Source of the DNA: Brevibacterium sp. CCUG 69071
GTDB taxonomy: Bacteria; Actinomycetota; Actinomycetes; Actinomycetales; Brevibacteriaceae
Direction of reading: 5' to 3'
Assembly: GCF_021023135.1 (NCBI RefSeq)
Contig: NZ_PGFV01000001.1
Coordinates: 682,001 to 746,000 of the forward strand
DNA length: 64,000 nucleotides
Below the pieces are notes generated by a model. It ran no database searches. It saw only the letters and a list, made by a program, of their open reading frames with translations, and was not told the DNA's origin. Numbering within the stretch: the stretch's first letter is position 1; the number at the start of each line of letters is the position of its first letter. Position numbers and translations under genes: made by a program. Below are positions 24,007-33,504 of the stretch, one piece after another.

Positions 24007-25665
24007 TCACACGAGGTCGGAGTTCGGGTACACCTCGGCGATGTCGGTCTCCAGGGGCACCGCGGGTGCACCCCGAGTGGTGTCGAGGTGCATCATCCGC
24101 AGGTGGGTCACCCGTTCGCCCTTGCGGCCGGAGATCCGCGCCCACTCATCAGGGTTCGTGGTGTTCGGCAGATCCTCGTGTTCGCTGAATTCCTCGGCGA
24201 TGGCCTCGTCGAAGTGTTCGGGGCGCAGACCGCGCTCCCCGGTCTCGAGCAGGCACTTGATCGCCGACTTCTTGGCCCGGTCGACGATGTTGTGGATCAT
24301 CGCTCCGGAGGCGAAGTCCGAGAAGTGGAGGATCTCCTTGGACCCGTCGGCATAGCTGACCTCGACGAATTCGTTCTCCGCGCTCTGGGCGAACATTCTC
24401 TCCACGCAGTGCGTGATCAGGGCGTCGACCGCCTCGGCGGCGGTGGCGTGTCCGGTGAGTACGCTCGGGTGGAGCGGAAGATCGGTCGTCAGGTACTTCT
24501 CGAAGATGTCTCGCGCGGCCTCGGCGTCGGGCCGTTCGATGCGGATCTTGACGTCCAGGCGACCGGGACGCAGGATCGCGGGATCGATGAGGTCCTCACG
24601 GTTCGAGGCGCCGATGACGATGACGTTGTCGAGCTGTTCGACGCCGTCGATCTCGGTCAGCAGCTGGGGCACGATCGTCGTCTCCACATCGGAGGACTTG
24701 CCGGTGCCGCGGGTCCGGAACAGGGACTCCATCTCGTCGAAGAAGACGACCACGGGGAAGCCTGCCGAGGCCTTCTCGCGGGCGCGGGCGAAGATCAGAC
24801 GCAGCTGACGTTCGGTCTCGCCGACGTATTTGTCGAGCAGCTCGGGACCTTTGATGTTGAGGAAGAAGGTCTTGTGGGACTGCTCGGAACCGGTCCGGTC
24901 GGCCAGGGAATTCGCGACCGCCTTGGCGATGAGCGTCTTGCCGCAGCCGGGAGGTCCGTAGAGGAGGATGCCCTTGGGCGGTTTGAGTCCGTGCTCGGTG
25001 TAGAGCTCGGGGTGTTCGAAGGGCAGCTCCACGGCATCCTTGATCTGACCGATCTGGTCGGCCAGGCCTCCGATGTCGGAGTACGTGATGTCCGGGACCT
25101 CTTCGAGCAGCAGCGAGGACACCTCGGGCTTCTCGACGACCTGCAGGGCGTAGTGCGTGCGGGTGTCGACGACGACGGCATCGCCGACGCGCAGGCTCGC
25201 ACCGACGAGGGAGTCGGCGAGGACGAAGACCTGTTCGTCATCGCCGGGCGCACCGACGAGGATCCGGGTGTCGTCGACGAACTCGCGGACGTTGACGACC
25301 GACCCCACGGGCGGGAACTCCCCCGTGCCGATGATGACGAGTCCTTCGGACAGGAGCACATCGGCACCGGCGAGCAGCTTGGCAGGTTCGACCTCGGGGC
25401 CGATCGCGACGCGCATCCGACGTCCGCCGACGATGACGTCGGCGGCCAGACCCTTGTCATCGACGGCGACCAGCGTGCCCCAGTTGTTCGGGGGTTCGGT
25501 CAGCCGACGGGCCTCTTCCTTGATCCGTCCGAGTTCGTCGCGGGCGGTGCGCAGGGTCTTCGACAGCGCCTCGTTGCGTTTGCCGGCGCTGTAGAGCTGT
25601 TGGCGCAGTGAGGCCGTGTCTTCGCGCAGACGCTTGACCTCGGTGGTGGTCTCGGTCTCGGTCAT
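24007..25665 (-). CDS. arc: Proteasome-associated AAA ATPase ARC/Mpa
   Basis: This hexameric unfoldase recognises Pup through its coiled coil and threads pupylated proteins into the 20S core. The 552-residue protein has an N-terminal coiled coil (~5-55), OB-fold region (~60-180), Walker A GPPGCGKT (237-244), Walker [12 protein letters not shown] and the second region of homology RPGRLDVKI. The C-terminus reads YPNSDLV and does not show the GQYL-type end with penultimate tyrosine that Mpa uses to dock on the 20S core. It overlaps trmI by 4 nt. GGAGG precedes the ATG. Confidence 0.93.
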   Translation of the reverse strand: MTETETTTEVKRLREDTASLRQQLYSAGKRNEALSKTLRTARDELGRIKEEARRLTEPPNNWGTLVAVDDKGLAADVIVGGRRMRVAIGPEVEPAKLLAGADVLLSEGLVIIGTGEFPPVGSVVNVREFVDDTRILVGAPGDDEQVFVLADSLVGASLRVGDAVVVDTRTHYALQVVEKPEVSSLLLEEVPDITYSDIGGLADQIGQIKDAVELPFEHPELYTEHGLKPPKGILLYGPPGCGKTLIAKAVANSLADRTGSEQSHKTFFLNIKGPELLDKYVGETERQLRLIFARAREKASAGFPVVVFFDEMESLFRTRGTGKSSDVETTIVPQLLTEIDGVEQLDNVIVIGASNREDLIDPAILRPGRLDVKIRIERPDAEAARDIFEKYLTTDLPLHPSVLTGHATAAEAVDALITHCVERMFAQSAENEFVEVSYADGSKEILHFSDFASGAMIHNIVDRAKKSAIKCLLETGERGLRPEHFDEAIAEEFSEHEDLPNTTNPDEWARISGRKGERVTHLRMMHLDTTRGAPAVPLETDIAEVYPNSDLV

Positions 25666-26684
25666 TGGTCCTCCTTCGACCCGGGGGTCGGCTGTGTGCG
25701 TTCCAAGCGTTTGCCTGCCTCGCGCATCACGCGACGCAGCTTCTTCCCATGTGCGACTCGAGCGCCGACGGCGGCCTCGGTGACTTCGGGTTCGGTCCAG
25801 GCGGCGACGTCCTCGGCCGCGGCGGTCGCTCCTTGGGGGCGCTTCTTCTTCTCCAGAGGCGTCACCCCCGGTGCCATCCGGCGGGCGATGATGAGGAACC
25901 CGGTGTGGGCGATCATCCGGTGATCGGGACGCACCGCGAGACCGTCCACGTGCCAGCCGCGGACCATGGCCTCCATCGACTCCGGTTCGGCATAGCTGCC
26001 GGTCTCGCGCAGGGCCTCGACGAAGCGGGAGAGCTGCGGGACGGTGGCGACGTAGGCGATGACGATGCCGCCGGGAGCCAGTGCCTCGGTGACCGCTTCG
26101 AGGGTGTTCCAGGGGGTGAGCATGTCGAGGACCACACGGTCGACGGTGCCGGCTTCATAGGCCTGGGGCAGGGTCTCGGCGAGGTCGCCGACGGTCACCG
26201 ACCAGTTCTCGGGTTCGCCGTCGAAGAAGTCGGCGATGTTGCCGGCCGCGATGGTCGCGAACTCCTCACGCAGTTCGAAGGAGTGGACGGTGCCGGTCGG
26301 CCCGACTGCGCGCAGCAGCGCCATCGACAGGGCACCCGAGCCGACGCCGGCTTCGACGACGGTGGCTCCGGGGAAGATGTCGCCGAGGGTGACGATGAGT
26401 CCGGAGTCCTTCGGGTAGACCACGGCGGCGCCTCGCGGCATCGACAGCACGAAGTCCTCATAGCGGGGACGGAAGACCTGGAAGTCCACTCCCCCGGTGT
26501 TCGTGACGACGATGCCCTCGGTGCGGCCGATGATGTCATCGTGGTTGATGAGTCCCTTATGGGTGTGGAAGACCTCACCGGGACCGAGCACGATCGTGTG
26601 CATCCGTCCCTTGGGGTCGGTGAGTTGGATCTTCTCCCCGGGATGAAGGACCCGATGAGGTTGGGTATGGCTTACCTGAGTCAT
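25662..26684 (-). CDS. trmI: tRNA (adenine-58-N1)-methyltransferase TrmI
   Basis: This SAM-dependent enzyme makes m1A58 in the T-loop of tRNAs. The 340-residue protein has an N-terminal small barrel, then the Rossmann motif [32 protein letters not shown], and [13 protein letters not shown], all typical of TrmI. The C-terminal ~60 residues form a charged extension. It lies upstream of arc with a 4-nt ATGA overlap, a conserved actinobacterial pairing. A TAGAGT hexamer sits 9 nt before the ATG. Confidence 0.93.
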   Translation of the reverse strand: MTQVSHTQPHRVLHPGEKIQLTDPKGRMHTIVLGPGEVFHTHKGLINHDDIIGRTEGIVVTNTGGVDFQVFRPRYEDFVLSMPRGAAVVYPKDSGLIVTLGDIFPGATVVEAGVGSGALSMALLRAVGPTGTVHSFELREEFATIAAGNIADFFDGEPENWSVTVGDLAETLPQAYEAGTVDRVVLDMLTPWNTLEAVTEALAPGGIVIAYVATVPQLSRFVEALRETGSYAEPESMEAMVRGWHVDGLAVRPDHRMIAHTGFLIIARRMAPGVTPLEKKKRPQGATAAAEDVAAWTEPEVTEAAVGARVAHGKKLRRVMREAGKRLERTQPTPGSKEDQ

Positions 26685-26730
26685 GATGTGACCACTCTAC
26701 GCTGGTGGGCAGCGCCTCGGCACACCCGGT

Positions 26731-27891
26731 TCAGGCGGCGAGAAGCTCGTCGAAGAATTCCTGCAGGTCGATGACGCCGACGAGGGTGTTTCCGTCCATC
26801 ACGAGGCTGAACTGCGCCTTCGGTCGGTGGGTGAGCGATTCGAGCAGATGCGGGGCGGTGATGTCCTTGGGCACGCCGATCCATCCGGCCAGAGGTCGGG
26901 CGACCTCACCGGTGGGTACCGGAGAGAGGTCCTCGGCGAGCCGTCCAGCCGCGGCGTGCCGGTCCACGAGCCCGTAGGGCAGTCCCTTCTGATCGAGGAC
27001 GACGATGAGCGTGCGCTCCTTCGCATTGCCCAGCGTGTTCGCGTAGTCGAGCGTGTCGGCGAGATCGGCGTCCCAGGTCGCGGCGATCGCCGGCTGGATG
27101 ACCTGGGACAGGTCGTAGGTCTCCATCTTCCGTGCCCGCTTGGCGTGGGTGGCCGCATCCCCTGCGGAGAACCACAGCATGATCGCGATGAGCGACATCC
27201 AGGCCACCGTCAGCGGGTCGGGTCGATCGCCGGCCAGCAGCGGGGTGATGACCGACCAGCCGATGAAGCCGATGGCGATGATGCGTCCGACCCAGCTGGC
27301 GACGATCGTGCCGAGGTACTGGGAGCCGGTGATGCGCCACATGATCGCCTGCAGCGCCCAGCCGCCGTCGAGAGGGATGCCCGGCAGCAGGTTGATCGCG
27401 CCGAGGGCGACATTGGCGAAGGTGACGGCGATGAGCAGCAGCCACGGCACCGAGGTCGGGCTGACCGCGCTCAGGCACCACCATCCCAGCAGGGCGAGGA
27501 CGATGTTGACGATGGGCCCGACGATGGAGATGACGAAGCTCGTCGTCGCGGCCTTGTCGCGCGGGTTGTCGACCTGCGGTTCGAACCGGGTGAAGCCGCC
27601 CCAGATGTTGAGCTCGATGGCTGCGACCTTCTGCCCGTAGAATTGTCCGGCGACGCCGTGGGCGAGTTCGTGGAGGAACACCGAGGCGAAGAGGAGGACC
27701 GCATAGGCGAAGGCCACGAACCAGGCTCCGACGCCCAGGTCCGGACGCACCGTGTTCAGCCACGGAGTGAAGAGAATGGTGATGACCACGGCGGCGAGAA
27801 ACCAGGACCAGGCGAGGATCACCGGGGCGCCGAGAACAGTCCCCAGGCGCACGCCGGAGGACGCACCGATCTGGTGACTTTTCGCAGCCAT
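26731..27891 (-). CDS. Site-2-type zinc metalloprotease (M50) with CBS pair
   Basis: This 386-residue intramembrane protease has HELAH (H74, E75, H78) in a hydrophobic segment, and the third zinc ligand in NLLPGIPLDGGW (D175). Six or so membrane segments precede a C-terminal pair of CBS motifs (~260-386) that may sense adenine nucleotides. It resembles the SpoIVFB/Rip3 branch. It probably cleaves a membrane-bound regulator; no partner anti-sigma gene is adjacent. It is on the strand of trmI and arc, with a 47-nt gap. Confidence 0.9.
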   Translation of the reverse strand: MAAKSHQIGASSGVRLGTVLGAPVILAWSWFLAAVVITILFTPWLNTVRPDLGVGAWFVAFAYAVLLFASVFLHELAHGVAGQFYGQKVAAIELNIWGGFTRFEPQVDNPRDKAATTSFVISIVGPIVNIVLALLGWWCLSAVSPTSVPWLLLIAVTFANVALGAINLLPGIPLDGGWALQAIMWRITGSQYLGTIVASWVGRIIAIGFIGWSVITPLLAGDRPDPLTVAWMSLIAIMLWFSAGDAATHAKRARKMETYDLSQVIQPAIAATWDADLADTLDYANTLGNAKERTLIVVLDQKGLPYGLVDRHAAAGRLAEDLSPVPTGEVARPLAGWIGVPKDITAPHLLESLTHRPKAQFSLVMDGNTLVGVIDLQEFFDELLAA

Positions 27892-28018
27892 CGAAGGAAT
27901 TCCTCTGCTTGGGGGTCGGGGGTTCTCAGCCTAACAGCGAGACGGGCTCCGCCGCTGGTCGACGCGGCGGACGCAATCAAGTCGTTGTCGTGTCAGTGTG
28001 AGTCGTTACAGTGGTGAC

Positions 28019-28828
28019 ATGGCCGTGCTCACCAGTCTCTCGCCCTCTCGGGCCAATGACTTCATCCAGTGCCCCCTGAAGTTCCGGTTCCGCAGCATCG
28101 ACAAGCTTCCGGAGCCGCCCTCCCAGGCCGCCTTTCGGGGCACCGTCGTCCACTCTGTGCTCGAGAAGCTGTTCACGGCCCCTGCCGAACAGCGCACCAC
28201 CGACCATGCCCAGTCTCTGCTCATGCCCGCGTGGACCGAGCTCGTGGACAAGGACCCCGAGGTGCTTGAGATCTTCACCACAGAGGCCGAGCAGGCGGAG
28301 TTCTTCACCTCGGCGCGGAAGCTCCTCGACGCCTACTTCACGCTCGAATTTCCCGAGCACCTCGAACCGGATGAGACGGAGAAGTTCGTCCGCACCACCT
28401 TGGACAGCGGTCTCGAGCTGCGCGGCTTCATCGATCGCATCGACGTGGCGCCAGGCGGGGAGAAGCGCCTCGTCGACTACAAGACCGGCAAGCAGCCGAA
28501 ACCGCAGTACGGGCGGGAGGCGAAGTTCCAGATGGGCTTCTACGCCCTCGTCGAGTATCGGCTCACCGGTGAGCTCGTGCACACCCTGCAGCTGATGTAT
28601 CTGGGTTCGCGCAGCGTGCTCAAGTCCCATCCCACGATGGCTGACATCGAGGCGACGCAGTTCGAGATCGACGCGATCTGGAAGGATATCGTCGCCGCTG
28701 CGCAGACCGACCGGTGGCGGCCGCGGAAGTCACCGCTGTGCAATTGGTGCACCTTCAAACCCCTGTGTCCGGCCTGGGGCAACGCCGCGCCGCCGACTCC
28801 GGAGATCACCGAGATCGTCGGCGCCTGA
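28019..28828 (+). CDS. RecB-family PD-(D/E)XK nuclease with an Fe-S staple
   Basis: This 269-residue stand-alone nuclease has the RecB/Cas4-like motif GFIDRID followed by KRLVDYKTGK, the D-EVK-type catalytic core. C18 near the N-terminus and C241, C244, C250 near the C-terminus form the pattern that holds a 4Fe-4S cluster in AddB and Cas4. It is annotated as a RecB-family exonuclease in many actinobacteria; the DNA substrate is unknown. The ATG at 28019 is preceded by TACAGT at 6 nt; an upstream GTG at 27998 adds a poor N-terminus. Confidence 0.88.
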   Translation: MAVLTSLSPSRANDFIQCPLKFRFRSIDKLPEPPSQAAFRGTVVHSVLEKLFTAPAEQRTTDHAQSLLMPAWTELVDKDPEVLEIFTTEAEQAEFFTSARKLLDAYFTLEFPEHLEPDETEKFVRTTLDSGLELRGFIDRIDVAPGGEKRLVDYKTGKQPKPQYGREAKFQMGFYALVEYRLTGELVHTLQLMYLGSRSVLKSHPTMADIEATQFEIDAIWKDIVAAAQTDRWRPRKSPLCNWCTFKPLCPAWGNAAPPTPEITEIVGA

Positions 28829-28876
28829 GCCGCGTCCGGCGGGCGCGCAGGGACCTGCGAGATCCCGCACCTCGGG

Positions 28877-29536
28877 TCAGGCGGACTGCCGGGCAGTGAG
28901 CTCCCGCAGATCGTCGAGTCCGCGACCGTGCAGGCCCTCCCACAGGATCCGGCCGGGCCGATCCTCGAGCTCCACGAGGTGGGGAACGCCGATCGCGATC
29001 GTCCCGGCCGCCTCGGCGCTGGCCAGACCGGGCTTCGAATCCTCGATCGCCACACAGTCAGCGGGGTCGAGTCCCAGCAGGGCCGCGCCCTTGAGATAGG
29101 GCTCGGGATCGGGTTTGCCGGCATCGACCTCGTCGCCGGAGATCAGACCGGCGAAGCTGCCGGCGGGGCAGGCGGCGATGACCGCCTCGGCGAGCCTGCG
29201 GTAGGACATCGTGACCATCACACAGGGGACGTCCTCGGCGCGCAGGGCTGCGAGAAGTTCGAGAGCTCCCGGCCGGAAGGGCACCGCTTCCTCGATGAGG
29301 GCGATGACCGAATCGATGAGCGTCTCCACGATCTCCGGGACCGGGAGTTCGAGGCCGGCCTCCTGCATCATCCGCGCCGAGGTGCGCAGGTCGTTGCCGA
29401 CGAATTCCAGTCCCTGCTCCTCGCTCCAGGAGATTCCGTGCGCGTGCATCAGTTCGGTTTCGGACCTGATCCAATACGGTTCCGTATCGACCAGGGTTCC
29501 GTCCATGTCCCATAGGACTGCGGCTGGGTTCGTCAT
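28877..29536 (-). CDS. HAD-superfamily hydrolase, beta-phosphoglucomutase/phosphatase type
   Basis: The 219-residue HAD protein has motif I WDMDGTLVDTEPYW, motif II VMVTMSY, and motifs III/IV (GKPDPEPYL and CVAIEDSKPGLASAEAAG). It has a helical cap after motif I, so small phosphorylated metabolites are likely substrates. The longer ORF (to 29701) overlaps the divergent PAC2 gene and is not supported; the ATG at 29536 has TACGCT 6 nt upstream. That promoter overlaps the PAC2 promoter on the other strand. Confidence 0.9.
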   Translation of the reverse strand: MTNPAAVLWDMDGTLVDTEPYWIRSETELMHAHGISWSEEQGLEFVGNDLRTSARMMQEAGLELPVPEIVETLIDSVIALIEEAVPFRPGALELLAALRAEDVPCVMVTMSYRRLAEAVIAACPAGSFAGLISGDEVDAGKPDPEPYLKGAALLGLDPADCVAIEDSKPGLASAEAAGTIAIGVPHLVELEDRPGRILWEGLHGRGLDDLRELTARQSA

Positions 29537-29542
29537 GTTTCC

Positions 29543-29552
29543 AGCGTAATCT
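29543..29552. promoter_or_regulatory. Two overlapping divergent -10 hexamers
   Basis: TACGCT (reverse, 29543-29548) and TAATCT (forward, 29547-29552) share two base pairs, and each ends exactly 6 nt before its start codon (HAD gene at 29536, PAC2 gene at 29559). Polymerase cannot occupy both at once, so the two genes are probably expressed in competition. Confidence 0.6.
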
Positions 29553-29558
29553 TGAATC

Positions 29559-30389
29559 ATGAGTTTTCTTCCAACGGGTGGCGCCTCACTCGTCTTCATC
29601 GCCTTCGAGGGGCAGGACGCCGATGCTTCCGAGGCCGCGAGTTCACTGGTCAAGGATCTCATCGAAGTCTGGAACCTCCACGACAGTGAGATCTTGGACA
29701 CGGACGGCTTCTACGAGTTCCGCTTCTCCGAACCGGAGATCATCCGCGACGAGGACGGACGAGCTTCGATCGCCTGGCCCGGAGTCGAGGTCCACCGCGG
29801 AGAGAATGCGGGCATCCCGATCACCGTCATCCAGGGCCACGAACCCGGCCTGAAGTGGCGCGAATTCCTCTCCCTCATCCTCACCCAGGTTGGGCCCGAG
29901 GATTCGGTCGTCCTCCTCGGCGGCCTGCATGCCGAGATCCCGCACACCCGGCCGATGCCGGTGGTCGCGAACACGGAGGACCCGGTCGTGGCCGAGGAGC
30001 TCGGCATCGACGTCAACGGCTACGCCGGTCCGATCGGCATCCTCGGCCTCCTCGGCGTCGAATGCCGGTGGCGAGGTCTGCGGGCGATCAACCTGTGGGT
30101 GGGCGTGCCGGACTATCTCACGGATTCGCCCTCACCGAAGGCGGAGCTGTCCCTGGCCAACGCCGTCGAGCGGTGCACGGGAATCGAGATCGACATTCCC
30201 GTCCTCGAGGAGGAGTCCCGGGCCTGGGAGCTCGGCGCCGATAAGCTCGTCGCGCTCAATCCGCACCTCGTGGAGATGGTCAAAGGGCTCGAGGAGCTCA
30301 ATGACTCGGCCGATCTGCCCGAGGCCAGCGGCGACGCCATCGCCGCCGAGTTCGAACGCTATCTGCGCAAACGCGGCCGAGAGAAGTAA
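29559..30389 (+). CDS. PAC2 family protein
   Basis: The 276-residue protein is of the PAC2 (proteasome assembly chaperone-like) superfamily: FIAFEGQDADASEAASSLVKDLI at the N-terminus, VVLLGGLHAEIPHTRPMPV in the middle, and NLWVGVPDYLTDSPSPKA followed by LANAVERCTGIEIDI. In actinobacteria these proteins are widespread and often lie near mshC, as here (30412, convergent). A role with the proteasome is suggested by homology only. No catalytic motif is visible. Confidence 0.88.
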   Translation: MSFLPTGGASLVFIAFEGQDADASEAASSLVKDLIEVWNLHDSEILDTDGFYEFRFSEPEIIRDEDGRASIAWPGVEVHRGENAGIPITVIQGHEPGLKWREFLSLILTQVGPEDSVVLLGGLHAEIPHTRPMPVVANTEDPVVAEELGIDVNGYAGPIGILGLLGVECRWRGLRAINLWVGVPDYLTDSPSPKAELSLANAVERCTGIEIDIPVLEEESRAWELGADKLVALNPHLVEMVKGLEELNDSADLPEASGDAIAAEFERYLRKRGREK

Positions 30390-30411
30390 CCGCAGCCGGT
30401 GAGTAACAGGC

Positions 30412-31671
30412 TCAGTCGGTCAGGGCGATGCCGAGCAGCGCATCGACGGCGTCGGCGACGCGATCGCCGCTGACCGGCGCAGTCTCGGTCGGCTCCGAAT
30501 CGGCATAGTGCTCGGCCCATTCGTCGAGGATGCCCAAGGCGCGAGGACTGTCGAGATCATCGGCCAATGACTCGCGCAGCAGTCCGATGATGTGGCCGCG
30601 CAGGCCTTCCCTGCATTCCGACTCACACCGCGCGGCATGCTTCCAGGCCCGCAGGCGGGCGGAGGCGGACTCGAGCAGATCGTCGGTGTAGTTCCAGTCG
30701 CTGCGGTAATGGTTCGACAGCAGCACGGTGCGGATGACCATCGGGTCGACGCCCTGTTCGCGCAGCTTCGAGACGAGCACGAGGTTGCCCTTCGACTTGC
30801 TCATCTTCTCACCCTGATAGCCGACCATGCCGGTGTGCATATAGGTCGTGGCCAGCGGCTGCCGCTTCCAGGCCGCGGCGTGGGCCGCGCTCATCTCATG
30901 GTGCGGGAAGACGAGGTCGCTGCCGCCGCCCTGCACATCCACGGGCATGCCGGCGTATTCCTCGGAGATGACCGTGCACTCGATGTGCCAGCCGGGTCGG
31001 CCCCGGCCGAGGCTGCCGCCGTCCCAGGCGGGTTCGCCCGGGCGCTCGGCCCGCCACAGCAGCGGATCGATCGGATTGTCCTTGCCGGGGGTCTCGGGGT
31101 CTCCCCCGCGTTCGGCCGAGAGCCTCTGCATCGTCGACCTGTCGTCATGGCTGACGCTGCCGAAGGGCGGCTGGATGGGCGTCGAGACCCGGTAGTAGAC
31201 GTCGCCGTTGTCCAAGGTGTAGGCCGCACCGGAGGCGACGAGATCTTCAACTGCCCGCACGATCTGCGGAACCGATTCGACGACTCCGATGAAGCTCTGC
31301 GGCGGAATCACCCGCAGCGCCTGCATGTCCTGCCGGAACAGTTCGATCTGAGTCTCGGCGAGCTCCCGCCAGTCGACCCCGGTCGAGTCGGCCCGCTCGA
31401 GCAGCGGATCGTCGACATCGGTGGTGTTCTGCGCGTAGACGACGTCGATGTCGGCATCGCGCCACACCCGGTTGAGCAGGTCGAAGGCGACATAGGTGGC
31501 CGCGTGGCCGAGATGGGTGGCGTCGTAGGGGGTGATCCCGCAGACGTAGAGGGCCGCCGAGCGCTCACGCACCTTGAGCTTACGTGGGCTTCTGGCGGCG
31601 GTATCGAAGACCGTCGGCGCCTTGCCGGAGCTGGTGAGGCGGGGCAGTTGAGGTTCGGACCATGACTTCAC
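30412..31671 (-). CDS. mshC: Cysteine:1-D-myo-inosityl-2-amino-2-deoxy-glucopyranoside ligase MshC
   Basis: MshC performs the ATP-dependent ligation of cysteine to GlcN-Ins in mycothiol synthesis. The 419-residue protein is a cysteinyl-tRNA synthetase relative. It has YVCGITPYDATHLGHA with a zinc-binding Cys and the HIGH-like motif, and the KMSKS loop EKMSKSKGN. It lacks the tRNA-binding C-terminal domain. The GTG at 31671 starts KSWSEPQLPRL, as in other MshC proteins, with TAGGCT 7 nt upstream; longer in-frame readings are unsupported. The neighbouring SCO1664-like and DUF3090 genes are its usual partners. Confidence 0.95.
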   Translation of the reverse strand: MKSWSEPQLPRLTSSGKAPTVFDTAARSPRKLKVRERSAALYVCGITPYDATHLGHAATYVAFDLLNRVWRDADIDVVYAQNTTDVDDPLLERADSTGVDWRELAETQIELFRQDMQALRVIPPQSFIGVVESVPQIVRAVEDLVASGAAYTLDNGDVYYRVSTPIQPPFGSVSHDDRSTMQRLSAERGGDPETPGKDNPIDPLLWRAERPGEPAWDGGSLGRGRPGWHIECTVISEEYAGMPVDVQGGGSDLVFPHHEMSAAHAAAWKRQPLATTYMHTGMVGYQGEKMSKSKGNLVLVSKLREQGVDPMVIRTVLLSNHYRSDWNYTDDLLESASARLRAWKHAARCESECREGLRGHIIGLLRESLADDLDSPRALGILDEWAEHYADSEPTETAPVSGDRVADAVDALLGIALTD

Positions 31672-31733
31672 GCAGACCAGCCTAACCGAGTCCTTCGGCA
31701 ACGGCACCTCCGGCAGGGTCCGCCGAGACGAGC

Positions 31734-32546
31734 TCAGATCGGCGGCCAGGGAATCGCCGTGCGATCCTCGGGTGGCTCCGGGAAGAATCCGTCCTCGGCC
31801 AGGGCCTCGGCTCGGGCGGACAGGGCCGTGATCTCGGTCGCGGCCAGACAGTCGTCGAGGACGCCGCGCAGACCCGCAGACATCTCGGCCACCTCCGCGA
31901 GGGCATCGAGCTCCTCGACTTGGAAGGAGGAGTGAGAGAAACCCCACAGCACGGTCCGCAGCTTCTCCTCCGGGTGGAAGGTCAGCCCGTTGTCGATGCC
32001 GCGGGTGGCGATATCGGTGTCAGCGAGGCTGGGCAGGCAGGCACCGGTGATGACGTGCCCGGCCTTGCGGTCGGCGTTGTTGGCCAACAGGTCGAAGAAC
32101 GACAGTGCCCGCAGCGGCGCCGAGGTGGTGTGGGAGAGGACGAGGTCCCGACCGTCCTCGGTGCGCAGGGCGAACATCGGAGCGTAGTCGTTCGGGATCG
32201 CATCAACCGCGCTCAGCGCCACCGGGTCCGCACCGCCGGCGTCCTCGACATAGGCCTGCAGCGATCCCGTCCCGGCGGGCAGGTCCTCGCGCAGAACCGT
32301 CGGTGGAATGACATCGAGTCCGAGGTGGGCGCTGAGTCGATGGGCGGCGGTCTCCCGCAGCGCCAGGGTGCCGGAGGGGAAGTCGTGGAGCGGTCGTTCT
32401 CCGGAGATCGGTTTGTACACGGCCTTGAGGACGCGGCCCTCGTATTCGACGACCATCAGCCGGGTGTCGTTGCTCGCCCGCGGGATCACGCCCATCTCCG
32501 TGCAGGCGCCCTTGGTCAGCGCGGTGACGAGGAAGGATTCGTCCAT
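31734..32546 (-). CDS. SCO1664-family, PI3/4-kinase-like protein
   Basis: This 270-residue conserved actinobacterial protein lies between DUF3090 and mshC, as in streptomycetes and mycobacteria. It has kinase-like features: a lysine in VLKAVYKPISGERPL, NNADRKAGHV resembling a catalytic loop, and GIDNGLTFH resembling the metal-binding DxG segment. Its substrate is unknown. It begins 6 nt after the DUF3090 stop, so the two are one operon. Confidence 0.85.
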   Translation of the reverse strand: MDESFLVTALTKGACTEMGVIPRASNDTRLMVVEYEGRVLKAVYKPISGERPLHDFPSGTLALRETAAHRLSAHLGLDVIPPTVLREDLPAGTGSLQAYVEDAGGADPVALSAVDAIPNDYAPMFALRTEDGRDLVLSHTTSAPLRALSFFDLLANNADRKAGHVITGACLPSLADTDIATRGIDNGLTFHPEEKLRTVLWGFSHSSFQVEELDALAEVAEMSAGLRGVLDDCLAATEITALSARAEALAEDGFFPEPPEDRTAIPWPPI

Positions 32547-32552
32547 GCCGCC

Positions 32553-33116
32553 TCAGCCGCGGGGAATGCCGTTGGCCCGGGGGCAGAGGTGGCCGTCGGG
32601 CTCGAGCGGGAGCGAACAGAACGGGCAGTCTCCGCGGCCGGCATTGACGACCTGTTCGCCGCGGCGCGAGAACTCACGGGCACCGGCGGCGTCGAGGACG
32701 ATGCGGAGCACATCGCGTTCGACCTCATCGTCATCGGGATCGGCCGAAGTCCCCGCCTGCGCATCCTCCTCGGTGAGTTCGAAACATTCGACGACGAGTT
32801 CATGGGCCACGGTGTCCCAGCCCAGGCTCATGGTTCCGACCCGGAACTCCGGTTCGATGGGCACGTTGAGGCCGGCGTTGTCGATGCGCTCGTCGAGCGC
32901 GGTCTGGGGCACGCGAGCGGCGGGGTCCTTGATCATGACCATGTCGAGGAGTTCGGTGATGCGGTCGGCGAGGATCTCCACCTGCTCCTTCTCGACGACC
33001 ACCGTGGTCAGCGCCGATCCCGACTTGGCCTGGAGGAGGAAGGTGCGTTCTCCGGGCAGTCCGATCGTGCCGACGACGAATCGTTCCGGTGTGGGGTGGT
33101 CGTACAAAGCTGCCAT
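32553..33116 (-). CDS. DUF3090 family protein with zinc-ribbon-like tail
   Basis: The 187-residue protein is a conserved actinobacterial family. The N-terminal part (ALYDHPTPERFVVGTIGLPGERTFLLQA) is typical of DUF3090. The C-terminus has C-x2-C and a further C (GDCPFCSLPLEPDGHLC), likely binding zinc. The function is not known; gene order with histidine phosphatase, SCO1664-like and mshC is conserved. TAGGCT ends 6 nt before the ATG. Confidence 0.88.
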   Translation of the reverse strand: MAALYDHPTPERFVVGTIGLPGERTFLLQAKSGSALTTVVVEKEQVEILADRITELLDMVMIKDPAARVPQTALDERIDNAGLNVPIEPEFRVGTMSLGWDTVAHELVVECFELTEEDAQAGTSADPDDDEVERDVLRIVLDAAGAREFSRRGEQVVNAGRGDCPFCSLPLEPDGHLCPRANGIPRG

Positions 33117-33173
33117 GCCTTTAGCCTAGTTCAAACCCTTACATGTCGGTCCCGCCTGGGATACATTTGAGTT

Positions 33174-33452
33174 ATGAGCACTGATCCTCGTGAGGCCCTG
33201 GATGCGTTCCTCGAAGCAGTGAGGGAACACTACGCCGCATCCGCACACCGCAATGGAGACCAAGATCCGCGAGTCGAAGCCGCTTACATGGCCTTGGCCG
33301 ATGCCTTCGAAATCTACGAAGACGCGATCTACACCGCATTCGACGAGGTCACACCCTTCGAGCTCTTCGACGATGTCGAGGACGCGAAGGACGACGATGA
33401 GAGTGGGCTCGACGAAGAATTCGAGCTCGCTGAGGACGATGAGGACGCCTGA
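33174..33452 (+). CDS. Small acidic conserved protein, 92 aa
   Basis: The N-terminal 55 residues (REALDAFLEAVREHYAASAHRNG...AYMALADAFEIYEDAIY) look like a helical domain. The C-terminal 40 residues are almost entirely acidic. Similar small proteins occur across actinobacteria, sometimes labelled primosomal protein without proof. It is divergent from DUF3090. TACATT lies 6 nt before the ATG, indicating a leaderless start. Confidence 0.7.
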   Translation: MSTDPREALDAFLEAVREHYAASAHRNGDQDPRVEAAYMALADAFEIYEDAIYTAFDEVTPFELFDDVEDAKDDDESGLDEEFELAEDDEDA

Positions 33453-33504
33453 AGCCTGACCTGAACGGCGTCTGATCCGACCGGCACCTGACCCGGCCGG
33501 CACC

